Assembly (NCBI GenBank): GCA_910587275.1
Contig: CAJUMD010000025.1
Location: forward strand, 1-11,821
Reading direction: 5' to 3'
From: an uncultured Kineothrix sp.
GTDB lineage: Bacteria > Bacillota > Clostridia > Lachnospirales > Lachnospiraceae
Length of the DNA stretch: 11,821 nt
Part shown: positions 1 to 6,444 of the stretch, one piece after another
Numbering within the stretch: the stretch's first letter is position 1
Layout: each line of letters begins with the position of its first letter
Position numbers and translations under genes: made by a program
The notes under the pieces: model-generated
The model's input: only the letters and a program-made list of their open reading frames with translations
Told to the model about the DNA's origin: nothing
Databases searched by the model: none

Positions 1-785
1 GGGGTAATTCCGTTATCTTTGCAAAAAGCGATGATGTTATATAAGTTGTCGATGCGTTCCGGCAGGAAGTATTCTTCCTTGCCTGTCATATGCCGCTGGT
101 AACGGTTCTGTGCTTTTTCGCGGAACTGGGTTGCCAAAGCGGCATTTTTTTTGGTCTGTGCGGTTCTTGGGGCATGGCCTTCCGTCCCTGTGCCTTTGGC
201 GGAGTTGTATGCCGTTCCCTCCATGCTTTCCGTAATGCCGGCGGCGAGGACGCGCAAAGACAGGGTTGGGATTAATTTCACGATGTCTTCACCGGCGGAC
301 AGGATGGGGAGCCGGTGGGTTACGATGTCCACGTAAGGGTCATAGTGGGGAATGTATTTGGGTGAGAGAAACGTATAATATTTTGCGCTTAGGAATTGTT
401 CTTCCGCTTCGTTGACCACTTCGTTGTTGAAGGAAAAATAGGAAACGGGTATGAACATGATGCAGTCCTCGGCAAAATGACTGCGGTACATGGACAGGAT
501 GGCATAATCGTAGTCGAATGTCTGGCTTGCCATGGCGAAATTAAAGCATTCATAGCCGGATTTTTGGGATAGCTCATCGTAGTAAAAAGCATATTCCCCG
601 TGGGAACTGCCGGTGTTGCAGATTTGGATGTCATTGTAGGACGAGTCCATGAAGTGGAATTTATCGGCATCGCTGTACGGATTTTCCCATACCTTTTGGT
701 AACGGGAGTTTAACAGGAGCAGGATGCCGAGGGCGGCGCCGCATACGGCAAGGCATTTTACGGTAAAGCGGAAAATTGGTTTCAT
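1..785 (-). CDS. DltD/AlgX-type SGNH-like envelope acyltransferase, C-terminus cut by contig edge
   Basis: The frame is open from an ATG at 785 to the left edge, giving 261 complete residues without a stop. An N-terminal hydrophobic segment (about residues 7-26) would anchor the protein with its bulk outside the cell. Residues 57-63 read NTGSSHG, an SGNH block I of the GSS type seen in DltD, with Ser61 the likely nucleophile. The visible end (about 247-261, NIIAFCKDNGIT) resembles the helix before the later conserved strand in this superfamily. The blocks with the catalytic Asp/His lie beyond the edge and cannot be checked. The gene starts 11 nt after the MBOAT1 stop, so the two are almost certainly co-transcribed and partners: MBOAT exports the acyl group and the SGNH protein places it on a glycan. 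No strong Shine-Dalgarno is visible, which suggests translational coupling. A plain SGNH esterase is the alternative. Confidence 0.8.
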   Translation of the reverse strand, partial: MKPIFRFTVKCLAVCGAALGILLLLNSRYQKVWENPYSDADKFHFMDSSYNDIQICNTGSSHGEYAFYYDELSQKSGYECFNFAMASQTFDYDYAILSMYRSHFAEDCIMFIPVSYFSFNNEVVNEAEEQFLSAKYYTFLSPKYIPHYDPYVDIVTHRLPILSAGEDIVKLIPTLSLRVLAAGITESMEGTAYNSAKGTGTEGHAPRTAQTKKNAALATQFREKAQNRYQRHMTGKEEYFLPERIDNLYNIIAFCKDNGIT

Positions 786-796
786 GGTTGTTTTCG

Positions 797-2218
797 TCAG
801 AATTGGAAATAGTAAAATTCTGTCGATACTCCTTTCTCTGAAAATAATAAAATGGCCAAAAGAAACAGGACGTAAACCGGATAGCGGATCCATGGCTTTC
901 GGGAGGAAATATGGGCAATCACGTCCGTTTTTAATGAAGCGTAGTCATATAAGGCAAGGCAGAGCACCGGAATGGTGATATATACCATATGCCCGTAGGT
1001 CATATCCAGGCAAATGACCGCCGTCTTTAAATATTTCACAAAATCCGTAATGCCGTAAAAGGTCAGGGAAAGAATCCGCCATGCGTCTGCCAGGGATTCG
1101 GCGCGGAAGAATACCCACGCAAAACATACGGCAAGAAAAGTGGGAAATGCACGGAATAAAAGAGGAAGCATTCCTTTCCGCTCCGTTTTTTCCCGTTTCC
1201 GTTTATGTTGTTCCATCATGTTTCCGAGTATTTGGTACAGCCCGTGGAGCGCGCCCCAAACCAGGTATGTGGCGCCTGCGCCATGCCAAATGCCGCTGAT
1301 GAGGAACGTGAGCATCAGGTTCCCGGCATGGCGGAAAGGACCGGTACGGCTGCCGCCCAAAGGGATGTAAACGTAATCGCGCAGCCATGTGGAAAGGGAA
1401 ATATGCCAGCGTCCCCAAAATTCCCGGATGCTGCAGGAGAAGTAGGGACTTTTGAAATTATCCGCAAGTTCGATGCCGAAAAGTTTCGCACAGCCGATGG
1501 AGATATCCGTGTAACCGGAAAAATCACAGTAAATCTGGATGGCAAACATAAGCGTGGCGATGCCGAAGACCAGACCGATGTAACTGCCCGGTTCCCCGTA
1601 AACGGCATCCACGGTGGGCGCCAAAAGGGTGGTCACGACCAGTTTCTTGAAATAACCGATTGCCATCAGCTTCAGTCCGTAGGAAGCCTGTGCCGGATCA
1701 AAGGAGCGGGTTTCCCTTAGCTGTGGCAGCAGTTTATCCCCGCGTCCGATGGGACCGGACAATAGCTGCGGGAAAAAGGAGGCAAACAGGCAGTAATAAC
1801 CGAAATGCCGTTCGGCAGGGTATTTTTTCCGGTATATGTCAATCAGGTATCCCAATGTCTGAAAGGTATAGAATGAAATACCCACAGGAAGCATAAACTG
1901 TATGGGAAACAAATCAAAAGCGGTAAAAATGCCGGAACTGTATTTAAAAAGAACCAAAGGAGCCAACAGGAACACAATACCCAGCCAAAAAATGATTTTC
2001 CGCATCCGGGCGTTTGGGGAAGCATCCAAACAGCGTGCGGCTGCGTAAGAAACGGCAGTGCACAAAAAGAGAAGGAGCGCATAGGCTGCGTCTATGCATG
2101 CGTAAAAAAAATAACTGACTGCAATCAGGTGCAGGAAGCGGTATTTTGCCGGGCAAATCCAGTATAAGAAAAAAACGGTTGGCAAAAATATGGCAAACGC
2201 CATGGAATTAAAAAGCAT
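797..2218 (-). CDS. MBOAT-family O-acyltransferase (AlgI/DltB/PatB type), MBOAT1
   Basis: This 473-residue polytopic membrane protein has the usual length of the AlgI-like family, which moves acyl groups across the membrane for O-acylation of surface polymers. Visible family signatures in order are LPVGISFYTFQTLGYLID (110-127), FFPQLLSGPIGR (148-159), DFSGYTDISIG (232-242), SIREFWGRWHISLSTWLRDY (263-282) and ISGIWHGAGATYLVWG (307-322). The two histidines expected at the active site are His272 (WHIS) and His312 (GIWHG). The protein ends exactly in FYYFQF (468-473), matching the F-x-Y-x-x-F C-terminal acyl-shuttle motif, with Tyr470 the predicted acyl carrier. The ATG at 2218 is preceded by GAGGT at good distance. 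It is the first gene of a minus-strand operon with the SGNH gene 11 nt downstream. The acyl donor and acceptor are not shown by the sequence; acetyl is the common case for this family. Confidence 0.95.
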   Translation of the reverse strand: MLFNSMAFAIFLPTVFFLYWICPAKYRFLHLIAVSYFFYACIDAAYALLLFLCTAVSYAAARCLDASPNARMRKIIFWLGIVFLLAPLVLFKYSSGIFTAFDLFPIQFMLPVGISFYTFQTLGYLIDIYRKKYPAERHFGYYCLFASFFPQLLSGPIGRGDKLLPQLRETRSFDPAQASYGLKLMAIGYFKKLVVTTLLAPTVDAVYGEPGSYIGLVFGIATLMFAIQIYCDFSGYTDISIGCAKLFGIELADNFKSPYFSCSIREFWGRWHISLSTWLRDYVYIPLGGSRTGPFRHAGNLMLTFLISGIWHGAGATYLVWGALHGLYQILGNMMEQHKRKREKTERKGMLPLLFRAFPTFLAVCFAWVFFRAESLADAWRILSLTFYGITDFVKYLKTAVICLDMTYGHMVYITIPVLCLALYDYASLKTDVIAHISSRKPWIRYPVYVLFLLAILLFSEKGVSTEFYYFQF

Positions 2219-2279
2219 ATGTTACCTCGGTATCTTTCAATCATTCCTAAAAACTATAATAATAAACAATCAAGTAAAC

Positions 2280-2308
2280 AGGATAACACTTTTTCCTAAA
2301 TCTTGCAA
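2280..2308 (-). promoter_or_regulatory. Candidate promoter for MBOAT1-SGNH operon
   Basis: Read on the minus strand, TTGCAA (2308-2303) is followed after 17 nt by TATCCT (2285-2280), and the -10 hexamer is preceded by TG one base upstream, an extended -10 pattern. It lies about 60 nt before the MBOAT1 start in an AT-rich divergent intergenic region (2219-2529). Both hexamers match the consensus at only 4 of 6 positions, so this is a prediction. Confidence 0.4.
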
Positions 2309-2422
2309 ATTTTATTGCATAAAAACATAAAACATTAAAGCAGATAAATATTAATTTTTCTTTAAGGTGTGCGAAACATTTCCTTAAATTGCCATATTGG
2401 GAAAGTTTGGATAAAGAAAATG

Positions 2423-2431
2423 TGTTATAAT
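2423..2431 (+). promoter_or_regulatory. Extended -10 promoter for SGNH lipoprotein gene
   Basis: The sequence TGTTATAAT is a perfect TATAAT (2426-2431) with the TG extension at 2423-2424. No good -35 hexamer lies 16-18 nt upstream, as is usual for strong extended -10 sites. Transcription would start near 2438 and leave a leader of about 90 nt before the chosen ATG at 2530. It is the only close consensus match in this orientation within the divergent region. Confidence 0.6.
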
Positions 2432-2529
2432 GCAATATGAACAGGAAAAACTAAAATATACATGGAATTTGTTTGAAAATGCCGGAACAAAACATCAAAT
2501 GGAAGGAAAATGGAAGGGAGAAACAAGGA

Positions 2530-3615
2530 ATGAAAAAGTTTTATGCATGTCTGTTTGCCGCACTGTTTGCCGTACTGGCGGCTGCCTGCGGGAAAGGGAC
2601 GGAAGAAATTCCCGAAGGGGAGGATACGGCGGGTAACGGGATTATCATACAAAGTACCCAATCCACCCCGGAAATGGACAAAGAAAACGAGGAAAACCAA
2701 AAACCGGAAGAAGCGGCAGGAAATACCGAAGGAACGGGAACGGAAAACGGGGACGGGAACAGCGTAACCGGAAATGGGGGAGGAACCGACGGGCAGGTAG
2801 TTTTGTCGCCGGAAGATTTGCAGGAACCGGAAATTGCCGGGCAGCAGGTGACGGAGGAAATCCCGTCGCGGGACGGCGCCGTCAATAAGCTCCAAATCGT
2901 ATTTCTTGGCGACAGTATCCTGGACGGATACCGGAACGAAACGGGAATCGCGTACCTGACGGGCATGTACTGCGATGCGGATGTGTATAACCTTGCCATG
3001 GGAGGCACTACGGCGGCATTGTCCACTTATGAGAGCGCTGTTTATGGGGATTGGACATCCAGGTGCTTACAGGGAGTGGTACATGCCATTTGCGGGAATG
3101 TGAGCCCCTCCATTATGGATGGGTATCCGGCAAAGCAGATTTTTGACAGTTGTGATTTTTCCAACACGGATTATTTTGTGCTGGAATACGGAATGAACGA
3201 TTTCTTAAGCAGCATACCGTTAAATGACGAGGAAGACTATTATGACGAATATACTTATGTGGGGGCGCTGCGTGTTTCCGTAAATAAGCTGCAGCAAACG
3301 TTTCCCGATGCGAAAATTGTACTCTGCTCCCCCACTTATGCACATTTTTGGGGCAAGGACGGTTCTTATCTGGGGGACGGGAATATGTCCAGCAACGGTG
3401 TGGCGAATCTGGTGGAGTATTACCGCGTATGCGGGAATGTGGCGGCAGACATGAATACGTTGTTCATGAACGCTTATGAGGGCATCGGGCTGAATGCTTA
3501 TACGGCGGACGAATATCTGGAGGACGGGATTCACCTTTCCGCAAAGGGGCGGGATGAGTATGCGAAGAAACTGTCTAAAATTATTTTGGAATGCGAGGAG
3601 ACACGGAATAATTAG
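2530..3615 (+). CDS. SGNH/GDSL-family lipoprotein, putative extracellular acyltransferase or esterase
   Basis: The 361-residue product starts at ATG 2530, chosen over an in-frame ATG at 2473 because AAGGGAG (2514-2520) precedes it and the N-terminus then becomes a lipoprotein signal (MKKFYACLFAALFAVLAAAC, lipidated Cys20). Residues 21 to about 110 form a low-complexity linker rich in Glu, Gly, Asn and Thr, a likely tether through the wall. The SGNH domain then shows block I FLGDSILDG (Ser129), block II NLAMGG (Gly158), block III EYGMND (Asn223) and block V DGIHLS (Asp332, His335), so the catalytic set is complete. It would act on the outer face of the membrane, either as the final acyltransferase that takes the group from an MBOAT C-terminal tyrosine or as a deacylase. 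It is divergent from MBOAT1 and lies 252 nt upstream of the FkbH-like gene, from which it is probably separately transcribed. Confidence 0.88.
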   Translation: MKKFYACLFAALFAVLAAACGKGTEEIPEGEDTAGNGIIIQSTQSTPEMDKENEENQKPEEAAGNTEGTGTENGDGNSVTGNGGGTDGQVVLSPEDLQEPEIAGQQVTEEIPSRDGAVNKLQIVFLGDSILDGYRNETGIAYLTGMYCDADVYNLAMGGTTAALSTYESAVYGDWTSRCLQGVVHAICGNVSPSIMDGYPAKQIFDSCDFSNTDYFVLEYGMNDFLSSIPLNDEEDYYDEYTYVGALRVSVNKLQQTFPDAKIVLCSPTYAHFWGKDGSYLGDGNMSSNGVANLVEYYRVCGNVAADMNTLFMNAYEGIGLNAYTADEYLEDGIHLSAKGRDEYAKKLSKIILECEETRNN

Positions 3616-3632
3616 CGGAAGTGGTGGAATGA

Positions 3633-3666
3633 GGGGGGGGACGCAAAAGCAAAGAGCGGTCCCCCT
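3633..3666. repeat. GC-rich palindromic intergenic element (REP-like hairpin)
   Basis: A run of eight G followed by AC (3633-3642) pairs with GTCCCCC (3659-3665), and inner GC/GC bases can extend the stem across one bulge; the loop is A-rich. The following bases (TGTCCGTTTTGTCCC, 3666-3680) repeat the GTCC theme. It lies 17 nt after the SGNH lipoprotein stop. Similar GGGGAC/GTCCCC palindromes with AAAGAGCGG-like cores are, to my memory, dispersed in clostridial genomes, but only one copy is in this window. It may also help end transcription, though there is no immediate run of T. Confidence 0.5.
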
Positions 3667-3741
3667 GTCCGTTTTGTCCCTGCACTATTACATTCTTTGG
3701 CGCGGGGATGTAAATTTTGGGTGGAAGTAATTCGGAAAGTA

Positions 3742-3750
3742 TGGTAGAAT
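3742..3750 (+). promoter_or_regulatory. Extended -10 promoter upstream of FkbH-like gene
   Basis: TGGTAGAAT contains a TAGAAT hexamer (5 of 6 matches to TATAAT) with TG at 3742-3743. The -35 region at 17-nt spacing (TGGAAG, 3722-3727) is weak. It would give a leader of about 110 nt to the TTG start at 3868. The rest of the 3616-3867 gap holds only the GC-rich palindrome and an A/T-rich tract; no gene is supported there. Confidence 0.45.
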
Positions 3751-3867
3751 ATGTTACGATTTTAATGTTTTCCTCTTTAAAAAATTTAAAAATGGAATTG
3801 GGAAACAGCCGGATGGAGCCGGAGAACACGGAATGGAAAACTGGAATAAAAGGCGGGGATTAGCGGT

Positions 3868-5679
3868 TTGAGAGAATTGGAGTATCCTTTTGACAGTGAT
3901 TATATTTTGAAGAATGCAAAGAAATTAAGGCGTCTGCTGCTGGCGGAAGATAACGGCGGGCAGGCGGGGAGCGGGCGGCTGCATAAGAAGATTGCAGTGT
4001 TGGGCGGAAGTACGACCCATGATATTATCCGTATTTTGGAACTGTTCCTGCTCAATCAGGGGATTGAGCCGGAGTTTTATGAATCGGAGTACGGGCAGTA
4101 TTTCCAGGATGCCATGTTCGGGAATGCCAAACTGGAAAAGTTCCGGCCGGATGTAATCTTTATCCATACGAGTAACCGGAATGTGTCTTTCTATCCGAAA
4201 CCGGGGGACGGTAAGGAACAGGTGGAATGCCTGTTGGAAGAACAGTACCGGCATTTTGAGGCGGTGTGGGACAGGCTGGCGGATACGTACCATTGTCCGG
4301 TAATCCAAAATAATTTTGAGTATCCGTTTTTCCGTCTGCTGGGAAATCAGGATGCGTCTGCCGTCCAGGGGAGGATACGTTTCCTGACAAGGCTGAATGA
4401 GCGCTTTTACCGGTACGCGGAGGAACATGCGAACTTTTATATCAATGATATGAATTATATGGCGTCGGCATACGGGCTGGATGAATGGGCGGATCCGTTT
4501 TACTGGCATATGTATAAGTATTGTATGTGTATGCGGGCGATTCCGGCGTTTGCCAACAATCTTTGCCATATCATAAAGGCTGTTTTCGGGAAAAACAAAA
4601 AGGCGCTTGTGCTGGATTTGGATAATACCCTTTGGGGCGGCATTGTGGGGGACGACGGGGCAGAGAACCTGGAAATCGGACAGGAGACTTCGTTAGGACA
4701 GGTGTACGCCGAGGTTCAGGGATACCTGAAGGCGCAGAAGGAAATCGGCGTGATGTTAAATGTCAATTCCAAAAATGAGGAAGAAAACGCCATGGCGGGT
4801 TTGCGGCACCCGGAAGGGGTTCTGAAGCCGGAGGATTTTATCCTGATCAAAGCGAACTGGGAGCCGAAAAGTAAAAACATGGCGGAGATTGCCGCGCAGT
4901 TAAATGTGCTGCCGGAGTCCCTTGTGTTTGTGGACGACAATCCGGCGGAGCGTGAAATCGTGCGGGAGCAGTTTCCGGGGGCGGCGGTGCCGGAAATCGG
5001 GAAACCGGAGGAATATGTCAGGGTACTGGATCATTCCGGCTTCTTTGAGGTGACAAGGCTGTCCGAGGACGACAGGAAACGCAGCGATATGTATAAGGCG
5101 AACCTGATGCGGGAGAAGCAGCAGGCGTTCTTTGCGGATTACGGGGAATATTTGGCTTCCCTGCAGATGAAAGGAACGGTGAAGCCTTTTGAGCCTGTGT
5201 ATATGGCGCGTATCGCGCAATTGACCAATAAGAGCAACCAGTTTAACCTGACGACCAAACGGTATACCCAGGGTGAGATCGAGCAGACGGCGGCATCTTC
5301 CGGTTATATTACGCTGTACGGGAAACTGGAAGATAAATTCGGCGATAACGGTGTGGTGTCTGTGGTAATCGGCAGGGTGGAAGACGGCGGGGAAAACGGG
5401 AAGCGGCTCCATGTGGAACTGTGGATTATGAGCTGCCGCGTGCTGAAACGGGACATGGAATATGCCATGATGGATGTGCTGGTGGAAGAATGCAGGAAAC
5501 GGGGCATTACGGAAATTGCGGGTTATTATTATCCGACGGCAAAAAACCGGATGGTAAAGGATTTTTACGGGCAGCAGGGTTTTACGAAAGTGAAAGAGGA
5601 TGAAAAGGGCAATACCGTATGGCGGTATGAAATACCGGAAGAATACGGGAAGAAGAACCGTTATATAGAGATTTTGTAA
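3868..5679 (+). CDS. FkbH-like HAD-IIIC protein (glyceryl transfer to ACP)
   Basis: This 603-residue protein has the full-length FkbH layout. The N-terminal domain carries VLGGSTTHD (44-52) and DPFYWHMYKY (209-218), recalling an SGNH-like fold. A HAD subfamily IIIC domain follows with motif I LVLDLDNTLWGG (Asp250, Asp252), SKN at 301-303, the lysine-bearing WEPKSKN (331-337) and motif IV VFVDDNPAE (Asp356, Asp357). The C-terminal acyltransferase-like part (about 440-585) ends with YYYPTAKNRMVKDFYGQQGF. Family members take 1,3-bisphosphoglycerate, remove phosphate and place a glyceryl thioester on an ACP; they act in the cytosol. The start is TTG at 3868: an in-frame stop at 3847 leaves no upstream ATG/GTG/TTG, the next Met is residue 83, and MRELEYPFDSDYIL fits the family N-terminus; GGCGGGG precedes it. 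The ACP gene is 30 nt downstream. Substrate identity here is inferred. Confidence 0.93.
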   Translation: MRELEYPFDSDYILKNAKKLRRLLLAEDNGGQAGSGRLHKKIAVLGGSTTHDIIRILELFLLNQGIEPEFYESEYGQYFQDAMFGNAKLEKFRPDVIFIHTSNRNVSFYPKPGDGKEQVECLLEEQYRHFEAVWDRLADTYHCPVIQNNFEYPFFRLLGNQDASAVQGRIRFLTRLNERFYRYAEEHANFYINDMNYMASAYGLDEWADPFYWHMYKYCMCMRAIPAFANNLCHIIKAVFGKNKKALVLDLDNTLWGGIVGDDGAENLEIGQETSLGQVYAEVQGYLKAQKEIGVMLNVNSKNEEENAMAGLRHPEGVLKPEDFILIKANWEPKSKNMAEIAAQLNVLPESLVFVDDNPAEREIVREQFPGAAVPEIGKPEEYVRVLDHSGFFEVTRLSEDDRKRSDMYKANLMREKQQAFFADYGEYLASLQMKGTVKPFEPVYMARIAQLTNKSNQFNLTTKRYTQGEIEQTAASSGYITLYGKLEDKFGDNGVVSVVIGRVEDGGENGKRLHVELWIMSCRVLKRDMEYAMMDVLVEECRKRGITEIAGYYYPTAKNRMVKDFYGQQGFTKVKEDEKGNTVWRYEIPEEYGKKNRYIEIL

Positions 5680-5709
5680 ATTTTATATAATTCTAAAAGG
5701 AGAAATGAA

Positions 5710-5952
5710 ATGACAAGAGAAGAAGTTTTTGAAACATTGAACGGGGTATTCCAGGATGTGTTCGACGATACATCCATTACGGTAAATGACAATACAACCT
5801 CCGAAGACATTGAGGATTGGGATTCGTTGGAGCACATTAATTTAATTGCGGCTGTGGAGCAGGAATTCGGCATGAAATTCTCCATGGGACAGGTTGTCAC
5901 CATGAAGAATGTGGGGGAAATGGCGGATATTATCCTAAGCCAAATCCAATAA
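5710..5952 (+). CDS. Acyl carrier protein
   Basis: The 80-residue acidic protein contains the phosphopantetheine attachment motif DWDSLEHINLI (36-46), with Ser39 the attachment serine, and the expected helical ACP pattern to the end. A strong AAAAGGAG (5695-5702) lies 7 nt before the ATG. The gap from the FkbH-like gene is only 30 nt without a terminator, so both form one operon and this is the likely carrier loaded by the FkbH-like protein. It would work in the cytosol, handing the thioester to MBOAT2 in the way DltC serves DltB. No ketosynthase or methoxymalonyl-pathway dehydrogenase is nearby, so a role in polyketide or fatty-acid extension is less likely. The 3' end is 6 nt from the convergent VOC gene. 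Confidence 0.95.
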   Translation: MTREEVFETLNGVFQDVFDDTSITVNDNTTSEDIEDWDSLEHINLIAAVEQEFGMKFSMGQVVTMKNVGEMADIILSQIQ

Positions 5953-5958
5953 CGCGTT

Positions 5959-6429
5959 CTAACACGTTTCCAACAGCTCTATCATGCCGAGGAAAGGGCT
6001 GACTAAAAATACCACGCGCCTGCCGTCTAACGCCGGCGCGGGGGCAGGGGCATCTATGGCGGCGTAGCCTCCGGCGGTGAGCCGGGCAAGCATGTCGTCC
6101 AAATCCTGTGTTTCATAGCAGATATGGTAAGGGCTGTTTTTGTATTTTTTCATCAGCCCTGCCGCTACGGACGTGCTGTCGGAGGGGGAAATCAATTCTA
6201 TGGTATAGCCGTCTTTTTCCATAAAACAGATATGGATGTTACGGATGCTGTCGTAAACCGTGTCCCGGCTTACCGTATAGCCGAGACGGAGGAAAGAATC
6301 CATGGCGGCATCCATTTTTTTGACCAGGTATCCGATATGGTGTATTTTTAAGCCACTGCCGGAAGATGCATCTGCCGTTTGGGGCGGTTTTGGTGTTTGG
6401 GCAACTGTTTGATTTAACGTTTGATTCAT
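5959..6429 (-). CDS. VOC-family protein, methylmalonyl-CoA-epimerase-like
   Basis: This 156-residue protein has two VOC modules. Candidate metal ligands are His31 (KIHHIGYLV), Glu79 (YTIELI), His102 (YHICYE) and Glu151 (MIELLE), with spacing close to that of methylmalonyl-CoA epimerase, so it is probably an active metal enzyme. Residues 1-27 are a Gln/Thr/Pro/Ser-rich extension before the fold; no later start would keep the first strand, and AAGGAG sits 6 nt before the ATG at 6429. The gene lies on the strand opposite to both neighbours: 6 nt from the end of the ACP gene and 15 nt from the start of MBOAT2. Given the acyl-ACP context, an epimerase or related step on an acyl thioester (for instance at a hydroxylated alpha carbon) is plausible but not shown; glyoxalase-like or resistance roles remain possible. 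Confidence 0.9.
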   Translation of the reverse strand: MNQTLNQTVAQTPKPPQTADASSGSGLKIHHIGYLVKKMDAAMDSFLRLGYTVSRDTVYDSIRNIHICFMEKDGYTIELISPSDSTSVAAGLMKKYKNSPYHICYETQDLDDMLARLTAGGYAAIDAPAPAPALDGRRVVFLVSPFLGMIELLETC

Positions 6430-6444
6430 GAAAGGCTCCTTGTT
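6430..6444. promoter_or_regulatory. Shared 15-nt divergent ribosome-binding segment
   Basis: Only 15 nt separate the VOC ATG (minus, 6429) from the MBOAT2 ATG (plus, 6445). The segment holds AAGGCTCCTT (6432-6441), an interrupted inverted repeat. On the minus strand it reads AAGGAG, 6 nt before the VOC start. On the plus strand AAAGG lies 9 nt before the MBOAT2 start. Each gene's promoter must therefore lie inside the other gene or farther away. Confidence 0.75.

Noticed and set aside
1205..1720. Plus-strand open frame of 171 codons inside MBOAT1
   Set aside because: It is antisense to conserved MBOAT motifs, including the WHIS region, and shows no domain of its own.
2473..2529. Upstream ATG extending the SGNH lipoprotein by 19 residues
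   Set aside because: It would bury the lipoprotein signal peptide behind a charged extension; the ATG at 2530 has a well-placed ribosome-binding site.
3925..4569. Minus-strand open frame of 214 codons opposite the FkbH-like gene
   Set aside because: The plus strand carries a full-length conserved FkbH-like protein here; the antisense frame has low-plausibility composition and no domain.
5940..5975. Possible bidirectional terminator between the ACP and VOC genes
   Set aside because: Only a weak imperfect stem (AACGCG with CACGTT) is present and no T-run follows, so a terminator is not supported.
6421..6444. TTG start extending MBOAT2 by 8 residues
   Set aside because: It would overlap the VOC start and add residues before the first membrane segment; the ATG at 6445 has its own binding site.
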